From Methanocella_A sp049676595 (GTDB lineage Archaea > Halobacteriota > Methanocellia > Methanocellales > Methanocellaceae), in contig NZ_CP187259.1 of the NCBI RefSeq assembly GCF_049676595.1, positions 1,054,001 to 1,118,000 of the forward strand: a stretch of 64,000 bases of DNA, written 5' to 3'. The translations under genes were made by a program, and so were the position numbers. The notes under the pieces are model-generated. The model did not search any database. It had not been told where the DNA came from and saw only the letters and a program-made list of their open reading frames with translations. Shown piece after piece: positions 27,387 through 34,898 of the stretch. Numbering within the stretch: position 1 is the first letter of the stretch; every line of letters starts with the position of its first letter.

Positions 27387-27958
27387 AACCACAGTGGCAC
27401 GGCGGCACGGCAATAATACGATCTACAATAACCGGGTGGTTACTGGAACCACGGCGGCACGGCTCTTTATCCTGGCAACTGTAGATCAAATATTTAAACC
27501 ACGGCGGCACGGCTCTTTATCCTGGCAACTGTAGATCAAATATTTAAACCACGGCGGCACGGCGACACAGCGAGAGTGCGATCTACGACAAACCGGATGG
27601 TAACTGGAACCACGGCGGCACGGCGACACAAAGACAATGGTGAACCGGTAAAAGTGAACTCTTTTTTAGTCCACAGCGACACCAAGACAGAGCATTAACC
27701 ATATGCTTACTATCCAAGGGTTTCAGCCTAACTTTCGTTCAATAACCTGAATGAAGCAAAACATATCTGTCTCCGTCCCATCAGCCCGCCGTGCCGCCGT
27801 GGATCAATAATAAAGGAGCCTTGCCATTCTGGTACGGGTTGTCTCTGTGTCGCTGTGCCGCCGTGGTTTTAACTAACCATTCTGCTATCGTTTCTGGCAT
27901 TGTCTCTGTGCACTCTGTGGTGAGCCGTTCTTTGTGGTGAGCCATTCTCCGCACACTG
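27387..27958. repeat. Family-4 palindromic element (CACGGCGG word), copy 1
   Basis: The 589-bp convergent gap carries five left-type blocks (ACCACGGCGGCACGGC, or a near copy, near 27389, 27449, 27499, 27549 and 27610) and matching right-type blocks (GCCGTGCCGCCGTGG at 27788, GCTGTGCCGCCGTGG at 27852, degraded copies near 27910 and 27935). The block at 27608-27700 complements 27780-27870. Words repeat about every eight bases. A homologous element lies at 48.65 kb. No protein. Confidence 0.85.
27447..27546 (+). repeat. Perfect 50-bp tandem duplication
   Basis: Two identical 50-base units (27447-27496 and 27497-27546) each start AACCACGGCGGCACGGCTCT and end CAAATATTTA. The identity implies a recent duplication inside the family-4 left arm; the 48.65-kb copy lacks it. 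Confidence 0.9.
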
Positions 27959-27973
27959 GTGGCTAAAACACTC

Positions 27974-28651
27974 TTACTGGCTCTGGGGCTTGGGCAGCAT
28001 AGGCCACAGCCACCCGACGAACGATCTGGGGGACCGGGTCTGGACGTATATTCTGCCCGGGCCTCTCAGTCTCAGCACCAGGCCTTCGCCGCTGAGCATG
28101 GTGGACTTGATGCCGCCGACTTTTTCTACGCCGTAGGTGATCCCCTGCTGGAAGGCTACGAGGTTGCCTGTGTCTACCTTGACTTCCTCGCCCGGCTGGA
28201 GGTCTATGGGGTGGATGGCCCCGAACGACGAGATGAACAGCTCTCCCTGCCCGTAGATGCGGAGGAAGAACAGGTTTTCGCCGGAGAAAACGCCCTTCAG
28301 CCCCTGGAACTTCGTGTCGATGCCCAGGCCCGGAGTAGAGCACAGGTATGACCCGCTCTGGACAAACCACTCGCCTGTAAGGGGTATGTGTTCGACATCG
28401 CCCATGTAAGCCGGGCCGAAGGTGATCACGCCTCTGCCCTGCCTGCAGGTAAAGGTGTTCTGGAAGAATGATTCCCCGCCGAGGATCGATCTTTTCAGCG
28501 ATGACAGTACCCCGCCTTTGGCGCTGGTCTGGATCTCGATGTTCGGGGTCATGGTGACCATGGCTCCCGACTCGGCGCTGATCGCCTCGCCGGCATCCAG
28601 CTCGACCTGGAGCAGGGAGTAGACCGGACGGTATAAGATTTCGTGCTTCAT
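27974..28651 (-). CDS. AIM24 family protein (TIGR00266 type)
   Basis: 225 residues. The repeated beta-strand pattern of the AIM24 fold is visible: LLQVELDAGEAISAESGAMV, GGVLSSLKRSILGGESFF, VITFGPAYMGDVEHIPL, GLKGVFSGENLFFLRI and VDTGNLVAFQQGI. Prokaryotic members are widespread and of unknown biochemical role; the yeast mitochondrial homologue helps organise inner-membrane complexes. No signal peptide or membrane segment, so probably cytosolic. It ends with a Pro/Gln tail. It sits alone after the gene for a membrane-anchored protein on the same strand, 43 bp away. Confidence 0.8.
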   Translation of the reverse strand: MKHEILYRPVYSLLQVELDAGEAISAESGAMVTMTPNIEIQTSAKGGVLSSLKRSILGGESFFQNTFTCRQGRGVITFGPAYMGDVEHIPLTGEWFVQSGSYLCSTPGLGIDTKFQGLKGVFSGENLFFLRIYGQGELFISSFGAIHPIDLQPGEEVKVDTGNLVAFQQGITYGVEKVGGIKSTMLSGEGLVLRLRGPGRIYVQTRSPRSFVGWLWPMLPKPQSQ

Positions 28652-28694
28652 GCGAATCCCTTGAGTAAGTATAGCAGCGGGAGCTGAAAAGGAT

Positions 28695-29672
28695 TTACTT
28701 CTTCCCGATCCGGCGGAGCATGAAGGCCAGCCCTGAAACCAGCATCACCAGCAGCCCCCCGAAGACCAGTACATCCAGCAGGCCTGTTATGCTTACATAG
28801 ATGCTATCCTCGGGCTTTTCCCCTGCCGCTGCCAGGGCAAACTTGCCGGGGCCGGGAACAACTGCCTGGTACACAACTCTCCCGCTGCCCGGGTCCAGCA
28901 TCCTGCCCGACAGGGGCATGGCAGTCTCATTCACCAATTTATAGATCGTGATATTCCTGTCCTGGTGCCTCTCCACCCAGCCCTGGTCTGCGCTCAGGGA
29001 AACGATCATAAACTCGATTGCGCTCCGGCTCTTTAGATCGGTGCCGTCTGCCTCAATCGCCAGGGGCACGTCCAGCGAGGAGAGTCCCGCGGGAGCAAGA
29101 GAGAAGTCGATAGTGTCTTTAAACTCGTCTCCTATACTCACCGATGTCTTGTAGGATATCCCCTCCGGCAGGTCCTGGAGGAAAATGGTGATGCCCGCGG
29201 AAAAATTCCCTCTCTCCGTAGCTACATCACCTCCCGGTATCTCCAGCCGGGCTCCTGTTATCCTGCCCAGATAGCCTCCCCTGTCTGCCATCATATCTTC
29301 CGTGGCCAGCACCAGGCCCGCAGCTTTGCCCGAGCTGCCATAAACCGGCAATCCCATCGTATTATTGCGAAACACTATCCCGGTTTCGGAGTCCTGGATG
29401 GCCGTCAGCCTGGCGCCGTTGACGATGTCTGTCGCAGGGATGAACAAATATGACGACGGGCCGGCGTGGATGATCTGTATGCTTCCCGACAGGCCGGCAT
29501 TATCCACTCCAGTGCTCGCCGGCTGCGCCGAGCCCGACAGCTGGTACTCCTGAGGTATTGTCACCACAAACGTGTCCGCCGATTGTTCTGCATGGGCATA
29601 TCCAGAGATAGCGGCCACTATCAGGATCAAAGCTGCGGCCGGTAAAGCGAACGATAGCCGGTGAACAGGCAT
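28695..29672 (-). CDS. Secreted, C-terminally anchored surface protein, function unknown
   Basis: 325 residues. A signal peptide spans residues 1-28 (cleavage likely near SGYAHAEQ). The middle is beta-rich and extracytoplasmic. A C-terminal membrane helix (about 300-320, VLVFGGLLVMLVSGLAFML) is followed by RRIGKK. The Pro-rich cell-wall sorting motif seen in PGF-CTERM proteins is absent, so a plain membrane anchor is likely. A segment near 240-290 (NITIYKLVNETAMPLSG...VPGPGKFALAA) resembles the PGF-pre-PGF domain of archaeal surface proteins. I cannot assign a function. It would be exposed on the outer face. Confidence 0.6.
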   Translation of the reverse strand: MPVHRLSFALPAAALILIVAAISGYAHAEQSADTFVVTIPQEYQLSGSAQPASTGVDNAGLSGSIQIIHAGPSSYLFIPATDIVNGARLTAIQDSETGIVFRNNTMGLPVYGSSGKAAGLVLATEDMMADRGGYLGRITGARLEIPGGDVATERGNFSAGITIFLQDLPEGISYKTSVSIGDEFKDTIDFSLAPAGLSSLDVPLAIEADGTDLKSRSAIEFMIVSLSADQGWVERHQDRNITIYKLVNETAMPLSGRMLDPGSGRVVYQAVVPGPGKFALAAAGEKPEDSIYVSITGLLDVLVFGGLLVMLVSGLAFMLRRIGKK

Positions 29673-29744
29673 GCACTGAAACGGTGAGCTTACTATCTAC
29701 ATAAGGCTGATTTGCTTTTTCGGCGACAGTCCTGGTAAGAAAAG

Positions 29745-29764
29745 GAACGCTTCGCTATGCCAGA
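29745..29764. repeat. Fragment resembling a family-1 outer box
   Basis: GAACGCTTCGCTATGCCAGA differs from the family-1 outer box GAACGCTGCGCTGTGCCAGG at only three positions. No right arm is present. It is either a decayed copy or chance. Confidence 0.4.
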
Positions 29765-29794
29765 GATTTTTTTAGAATCTGGTAGAAGAATCTT

Positions 29795-29809
29795 AAAAAT
29801 AAAAAAAGG
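29795..29809 (-). terminator. T-rich terminator after the thermosome gene
   Basis: On the minus strand this is a T-run interrupted once (CCTTTTTTTATTTTT), beginning 25 bases after the stop. Confidence 0.45.
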
Positions 29810-29833
29810 TTCAAGAATGTAAGACTTAAAGCC

Positions 29834-31477
29834 TTACATTCCCATGTCCATTTCGCCCATGCCGCCGGGGCCCATGCCTGGTGCGCCGTGGCCGCCGGAG
29901 AGCTTGGAGGCCGCGATGACGTCGTCGATCCTCAGGATCATGACGGCTGCCTCGGAGGCGCCGCTGACTGCCTGGGTCTTGACACGGAGCGGCTCTACGA
30001 CCTTCTCCTTCTTCATGTCTACGGCTTCGCCGGTGAACACGTTGATGCCCGCAGTCTTCATGGCGCCCTTGCCCTCGTGCTTGCTGCGCAGGCTGACGAG
30101 GGTGTCGATCGGGTCCAGGCCGGCGTTCTCTGCGAGGGTCCTCGGAATGACTTCCATGGCCTCTGCGAACGCTTCGATGGCGAGCTGCTCACGGCCGCCG
30201 ACGGTGGCTGCGAATTCCTTGAGGCGGAGCGCGAGCTCTACCTCGCAGGCGCCTCCGCCTACGACGTACTTCTTGTCCTCGACTACGACGCCGACGACGC
30301 GGAGTGCATCGTGGACTGCCCTGTCGAGCTCGTCTACGACGTGCTCGGTGCCGCCGCGGAGGATCATGCTGACTGCCTTGGGGTTCTTGCACTTCTCGAC
30401 GAAGATCATGCTCTCGTCGCCGATCTTGCGCTCTTCCACGAGGCCGGCTGCGCCGAGGTCGTCCTTGGTCAGCTCGTCGATGCTGGTGCTCACGCGGGCG
30501 CCGGTCGACTTGGCGAGCTTCTTAAGGTCGGACTCCTTGACACGGCGGGCTGCCATGATGCCGTTCTTGGCGAGGTAGTGCTGGACGAGGTCGTCCACGC
30601 CCTTCTGGCAGAAGACGACGTTGGCGCCGACCTTCTTGATCTTCTCGACCATGTCCTTGAGCATCTTCTCTTCCTGGTCGAGGAAGCTCTGGAGCTGGTC
30701 CGGGCTGGTGATCTCGATCTTGGCGTCGATCTCGGTCTTCTCGATCTCCATCGGGGTGTCGAGGAGCGCGATCTTCGCGTTCTTGACGGTCTTCGGCATG
30801 TTCGGGTGGATGCGTTCCTTGTCGATCACGATGCCCTCGATGAGCTCGGAGTCGCCGATGGTGCCGCCGACTTTCTTCTCTACCTTGATGTCGTCCACGT
30901 CGACCTTGCCGTTCTCGTCGACGACTGCCTTGATAGCCCTGACGATGATGTCTGCGAGCTTCTCGCCGACCGCCTCTGCACCCTTACCGGTCATGGCGGT
31001 GACTGCGAACTCCTTGAGGAGTGCTTCGTCCTTGAGCGAGATGTCGAAGGCCAGGTTGTTCAGGATGTCCCTTGCCTTGGTGGCTGCCTGCCTGTAGCCG
31101 GACGCGATAACGGTGGGGTGTACGTCCTGGTCCAGAAGGCCTTCCGACCTCTTCAGCAGCTCGCCTGCGAGAACTACTGCGGTGGTGGTGCCGTCGCCGA
31201 CCTCGTCGTCCTGGGTCTTGGCGATCTCTACGATCATCTTTGCTGCGGGGTGCTCGATGTCCATTTCCTTTAAGATGGTCACACCATCGTTGGTGATGAC
31301 GACGTCTCCGAGGGAGTCCACGAGCATCTTGTCCATGCCCTTCGGACCGAGGGTGGTCCTGACTGCCTCAGCCACGGCCCTCGCGGCCATGAGGTTCATT
31401 GCCTGGGCGTCACGGCCCCTGGTCCTGCTGGAGCCTTCCTTCAAAATTATAATCGGTTGGTTGGATTGCTGTGCCAA
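29834..31477 (-). CDS. ths: Thermosome subunit (group II chaperonin)
   Basis: 547 residues, full length. Hallmarks: the N-terminal LKEGSSRTRGRDAQAMN, TLGPKGMDKMLVDSLGDVVITNDG for nucleotide binding, DDEVGDGTTTAVVLAGELL, and the C-terminal DDVIAASK followed by the Gly/Met-rich tail GPGGMGEMDMGM that projects into the cavity. It forms a double-ring, ATP-driven folding machine in the cytosol, often of two or three paralogous subunits; which paralogue this is cannot be told from the window. Monocistronic, with its own TATA box and T-rich terminator. Its codon use is heavily biased, which is why a long antisense open frame exists opposite it. Confidence 0.95.
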   Translation of the reverse strand: MAQQSNQPIIILKEGSSRTRGRDAQAMNLMAARAVAEAVRTTLGPKGMDKMLVDSLGDVVITNDGVTILKEMDIEHPAAKMIVEIAKTQDDEVGDGTTTAVVLAGELLKRSEGLLDQDVHPTVIASGYRQAATKARDILNNLAFDISLKDEALLKEFAVTAMTGKGAEAVGEKLADIIVRAIKAVVDENGKVDVDDIKVEKKVGGTIGDSELIEGIVIDKERIHPNMPKTVKNAKIALLDTPMEIEKTEIDAKIEITSPDQLQSFLDQEEKMLKDMVEKIKKVGANVVFCQKGVDDLVQHYLAKNGIMAARRVKESDLKKLAKSTGARVSTSIDELTKDDLGAAGLVEERKIGDESMIFVEKCKNPKAVSMILRGGTEHVVDELDRAVHDALRVVGVVVEDKKYVVGGGACEVELALRLKEFAATVGGREQLAIEAFAEAMEVIPRTLAENAGLDPIDTLVSLRSKHEGKGAMKTAGINVFTGEAVDMKKEKVVEPLRVKTQAVSGASEAAVMILRIDDVIAASKLSGGHGAPGMGPGGMGEMDMGM

Positions 31478-31546
31478 ATCTGAATCCTCCTTTAAGTTGT
31501 TAGAATAATACCTGTTCGGTAGTCAGCTTTTATGTGCTTGTAATTC

Positions 31547-31555
31547 TATATATAA
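31547..31555 (-). promoter_or_regulatory. TATA box for the thermosome gene
   Basis: Minus-strand TTATATATA. It predicts a start near 31524 and a leader of about 47 bases that holds a purine-rich ribosome-binding stretch (AAAGGAGGAT) just before the ATG. Confidence 0.5.
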
Positions 31556-31759
31556 CTTGCGTTTGCTGCTTTCAGCCGTGGCCAGTACATGCCATCGACC
31601 GAAAGGGATTTGGTTTATATTGAAACACAAATTATAATACAATTTTTTACGGGCAGCGACGTTACACTCTCCCTGTTGAAAGGGGTACGAAACTCGCGGC
31701 CATTTTCTTTAATGAGAATACACTTCTATATATAGTTTTCTCTATGCAAATGTCGACTC

Positions 31760-32083
31760 TCACGGTCTTATTCGTATTGTTATACTGTACTCCGGCCGGG
31801 GCTTCGACCACGGCCTGGCCAGGCTGAAAACCAGCGTGCACTCTCCTGTGGCGATCGCAGTGAACCGCCACCACCGCCTGCCCAGCCCGGTAAAGCGGGC
31901 TTCTCCCTTTTCCTCGTAGTCCGAATCGTCCAGCTGCAGGCAAGGGCAGTTGTGCCCGGAGGTGTACTCCCACATGTACCCGGAAACCCGGCTCTCCGGC
32001 AGGCGCACTTCCAGTCGCCCGCGGAGGCCGATCTCTATGGTCTGCCCGTTGTTGTCCGGGCCCGCTTTTACTCTGTCGGAAAT
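31760..32083 (-). CDS. Chagasin-like cysteine protease inhibitor (I42), probable ATT start
   Basis: From ATT 32083 the protein is 107 residues, the usual chagasin size. GGAGG (32095-32091) sits seven bases upstream. The only canonical in-frame start is a TTG at 32152, which would lie inside the upstream gene and add a meaningless Trp/Cys-rich leader. Family motifs: SRVSGYMWEY in place of NPTTGYxW, a Gly-rich turn at FTGLGRR, and RPWSKPRPEYSITI matching the RPWE block. These three loops enter the active site of papain-like proteases. No signal peptide, so it would act in the cytosol. It trails a small membrane-protein gene by 31 bases and is likely co-transcribed with it. Confidence 0.65.
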   Translation of the reverse strand: MSDRVKAGPDNNGQTIEIGLRGRLEVRLPESRVSGYMWEYTSGHNCPCLQLDDSDYEEKGEARFTGLGRRWWRFTAIATGECTLVFSLARPWSKPRPEYSITIRIRP

Positions 32084-32114
32084 CTTCCCGCCTCCGGAGA
32101 AAAGGGGTGCCGGC

Positions 32115-32513
32115 TCAGGCGAAGTATGCCAGCACGGCCAGCACTGCCGCAATCGGCAGCCTCGCGAGAGCGATCTTCATCCAGGCCTGGTCCCCGGACA
32201 CTGCGGAAACCTTTTGCCTGCCCTTCACGTTGAAGGTGACCAGCGCTGCCTTTGCCGCCCAGCCGACGGGTATGACTACCATCAGCAGCCAGCCTGCGAC
32301 GGATCTTTCCGGGCCTGTCAGAAAGAGGTACAGGCCTGCCGCGTAGGCCAGCAGCAGGATCGCGGAGCCGCCGATAAACCACCAGGGCCTGCGTTCTCCC
32401 GCGTACGCCGCAGCCTCGATTTTCTGCCACCTGCCTCCCAGCGAGAACATGGCTATGCTGGTGAGCACCACCCCGGCTGCGAGGGCGTATCCGAACAATT
32501 GAGCTATCTGCAA
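32115..32513 (-). CDS. Small integral membrane protein, function unknown
   Basis: 132 residues with four hydrophobic segments (about 5-25, 44-66, 73-95 and 115-132). The start is a TTG at 32513, supported by AGGAGG six bases upstream; no better start is in frame. The N-terminal segment AQLFGYALAAGVVLTSIAMF and the final LPIAAVLAVLAYFA are clear membrane helices. I do not recognise the family. The chagasin-like gene follows on the same strand. The promoter is probably the AT stretch at 32560-32573, and it diverges from mtaC. Confidence 0.6.
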   Translation of the reverse strand: MQIAQLFGYALAAGVVLTSIAMFSLGGRWQKIEAAAYAGERRPWWFIGGSAILLLAYAAGLYLFLTGPERSVAGWLLMVVIPVGWAAKAALVTFNVKGRQKVSAVSGDQAWMKIALARLPIAAVLAVLAYFA

Positions 32514-32678
32514 GGTATTCCTCCTGTTGTATCAGCCTTATTAGAAGCTCTCCTGTCCATAAATATTTTATTATCTGCACAGGTCTGGCGTATGTCTCGG
32601 GACGATCTCCGACACTATCGGGGTTTGCTACTACCTTTTTAACGTGTGCAATATAATTATGATGATTATGTGAATACA

Positions 32679-32688
32679 TTTATTATAT
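32679..32688 (+). promoter_or_regulatory. TATA box for the mtaCB operon
   Basis: TTTATTATAT; a transcript starting near 32710 would have a leader of about 20 bases before ATG 32732. Confidence 0.45.
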
Positions 32689-32731
32689 CGTGCCGTAACT
32701 TTTTAACTAACTAAATTTCAGGCTGGTTCGC

Positions 32732-33481
32732 ATGAAATACGCTGCCGATACTTCCGGGATCTTTTCACGGTACGATCTCTCCATAGAAGTCGCCCGGCAG
32801 AACGCCCGGGAAATCTCCAAGGATGCGCTTCTGCAAAAGGTAGTCGAACGGCTGGTCGCCGGCGACGAGGCGGGGGTTGAAGCCAGCGTCGAGAGGGCTC
32901 TCGAGCACAAGGGGCCGATGGAAGTGATCAACGAAGGCCTGATCCCTGGCATGGCGGAGGTCAGCCGCCTGTGGGCCGAAGGCGTGTATTTCCTGCCTCA
33001 GGTCATCCTCTCTTCGGATGCCATGATGGTCGGCATCTCCATGTGCGAGCAAAGGCTGGGCAAGCCCGTCGAGAAAAAAGCCACGGTAGTCACCCACACT
33101 GCGGAGGGCGACATCCACGATATCGGCCAGGCGATAGTCAACGCGCTGCTGAACGCCTCCGGGTTCGAGGTGATCGACCTGGGCGTGGATGTGCCTGTGG
33201 AGCAGGTGGTGGAAGCCTGCAGAATACATAAGCCTGTCATGCTGGCAGGCACCGCCCTGATGACGACCACCATGACCGCTTTCCCCCGGACTGCGGCGCG
33301 GCTGAGGGAGCTGAACCTCGACATTCCGTTCGTCTGCGGGGGAGGGGCCGTGACCGAGGAGTTCGTCACCAGCTTCGACCTCGGTATCTGGGGCAGAGAT
33401 GCCAGCCAGGCTCCGCAGATGGCGGAGGACGCGATGAACGGCATGACGTGGCGGGAGATGCGGGCGAAATGGAACGGATGA
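32732..33481 (+). CDS. mtaC: Methanol-type corrinoid protein
   Basis: 249 residues. An N-terminal helical cap domain (about 1-105) includes GLIPGMAEVSRLWAEGVYFLPQ. It is followed by a Rossmann-like B12 domain with the signature DIHDIG (Asp127, His129, Gly132), where His129 would coordinate cobalt. The GxG region VCGGGAV is near 217. It accepts the methyl group from methanol on Co(I) and passes it to an MtaA-type coenzyme M methyltransferase, which is not in this window. mtaB follows 16 bases downstream. Corrinoid proteins for methanol, methylamines and methylthiols share this fold; calling it MtaC rests on the MtaB partner. Confidence 0.85.
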   Translation: MKYAADTSGIFSRYDLSIEVARQNAREISKDALLQKVVERLVAGDEAGVEASVERALEHKGPMEVINEGLIPGMAEVSRLWAEGVYFLPQVILSSDAMMVGISMCEQRLGKPVEKKATVVTHTAEGDIHDIGQAIVNALLNASGFEVIDLGVDVPVEQVVEACRIHKPVMLAGTALMTTTMTAFPRTAARLRELNLDIPFVCGGGAVTEEFVTSFDLGIWGRDASQAPQMAEDAMNGMTWREMRAKWNG

Positions 33482-33497
33482 GAAAGGAGGCCCTGAT

Positions 33498-34871
33498 GTG
33501 AGCTTAAAGCTGTCTGGCAGGATGGCTTACGAAAGCCCTGACACGATGATGTTCGGCACGGCGCTGGAGCCGGTCTGCACCCGGTGCGGGATGACCATCG
33601 GGGGTGGCGCTGTCATCCCCGAGATCGTCCCTCATCCCAGGCCCGGCAGTGAACAGAACCTCAAGACGCTGCTCCGGGAGTTCGAGCGCGCTAACGGAGA
33701 CGCCCTCGAGCAGTGCATCCTCCTGGGCTTTCCCAATGTCGTAGTGGAGAACGAGCACGTATCCCAGATGACGCATAACCCGGAATGGGGCAGGGAGATC
33801 GCCAGCCAGGCTGCGGGGCAGATCGGCGAGTACGTCGAGAAGTACGGCCTTAACGCCGGCTACCGGACGACCATCGCAGACCTGCGCAAGCCGGAAATTG
33901 GCGACATGAGGCGATCGGACCGGACCTCTCTGGTTCTGGAGGCCTTCGAAGCCTGCGCCGAATACGCCGACATCTTATCCATAGAGTCGGTAGGGGGCAA
34001 GGAGATTTCAGACCACGCCCTCCTCCGGAACGACATTGTGGGCATGCTCTTCGCGCAGGCGGTGCTGGGGGGCCGGGACATGGAGTGGCTGTGGCCGCAG
34101 ATCGTCCGCGTCGCGAAGAAGCATGGCTGTGTCGCAGGGGGTGACACTGACTGCGCTCAGGCGAACGTGGCCATGTACATGGCGGGCGGCTTTGTTTCAA
34201 AGGATGTGCCGCATACGATGGCCGCGCTTTGCAGGGCTATGGCTGCCGGCAGGTCTCTGGTCGCCTACGAGTGCGGTGCCACCGGCCCGGGCAAAGACTG
34301 CGGGTACGAAAACCCTATCATCAAGGCGATCACCGGGCTGCCGATGTCGGCCGAGGGCAAGACCAGCGCCTGTGCCCACATGAGCCTGTGTGGCAACGTG
34401 ACTGCTGCCGTCTGCGATCTGTGGGCGAACGAGGCGGTGGAGTACCACGAGATGTTCGGCGGCACGACCCCGGCGGTCTTCACCGAGATGCTGGGCTACG
34501 ACGCGGCGATGATGAACTCCTCGATAGCGCTGGGCCTGCAGAAAGAGTTCCAGGCCTGCCTGGCCAACTCCGATCGCTACCGGAGCGCCCACGGTTTCAT
34601 CCTCTGCCCTGACAACGCGTGGGAGATCGGCAAGGCCCTCGTGGAGAATAACGACAGCATGTACTCCCGGGCAAGGGCCGCCGCGCTGAAGTGCGGCCGG
34701 CTGATGCTCTCCGATGCCCGGCTCAGGTTTACCTCGTACGAGCGGGATTCGCTGCTGAGCTACCTGAAAGAGCTCGAAGCTCTCCCCGATCGCGAAGGCG
34801 ACTTCATCGACCTGTGCCTGAAGAAATACGGCAAGGTCAGAGCGTTCAAGCCTGCATCCTACGAGCTTTAA
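33498..34871 (+). CDS. mtaB: Methanol:corrinoid methyltransferase
   Basis: 457 residues starting at GTG 33498, with AAAGGAGG eight bases upstream. It aligns with MtaB: Glu163 (ILSIESVGG), Cys219 (GGDTDC) and Cys268 (GPGKDC) fall one residue from the zinc ligands Glu164, Cys220 and Cys269 known in Methanosarcina barkeri MtaB. The enzyme activates methanol on zinc and transfers the methyl group to the corrinoid of MtaC. All three ligands being kept argues for a working enzyme. This is notable because cultivated Methanocella are described as hydrogenotrophs. mtaC is upstream and a corrinoid activator downstream. Confidence 0.88.
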   Translation: MSLKLSGRMAYESPDTMMFGTALEPVCTRCGMTIGGGAVIPEIVPHPRPGSEQNLKTLLREFERANGDALEQCILLGFPNVVVENEHVSQMTHNPEWGREIASQAAGQIGEYVEKYGLNAGYRTTIADLRKPEIGDMRRSDRTSLVLEAFEACAEYADILSIESVGGKEISDHALLRNDIVGMLFAQAVLGGRDMEWLWPQIVRVAKKHGCVAGGDTDCAQANVAMYMAGGFVSKDVPHTMAALCRAMAAGRSLVAYECGATGPGKDCGYENPIIKAITGLPMSAEGKTSACAHMSLCGNVTAAVCDLWANEAVEYHEMFGGTTPAVFTEMLGYDAAMMNSSIALGLQKEFQACLANSDRYRSAHGFILCPDNAWEIGKALVENNDSMYSRARAAALKCGRLMLSDARLRFTSYERDSLLSYLKELEALPDREGDFIDLCLKKYGKVRAFKPASYEL

Positions 34872-34898
34872 GACCAAGTATACTGAAGGTGTGACGAG

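Noticed and set aside
27387..27958. CRISPR array or minisatellite
   Set aside because: Blocks occur in both orientations and pair as hairpins; spacing is irregular and spacers are not unique.
29888..31273. 461-residue open frame antisense to the thermosome gene
   Set aside because: It is a mirror of strongly biased codons (Leu/Val/Asp-rich nonsense); the thermosome on the other strand is unmistakable.
31950..32642. 230-residue plus-strand open frame opposite the membrane protein and inhibitor
   Set aside because: No motif or promoter; the minus-strand frames have membrane helices and chagasin motifs.
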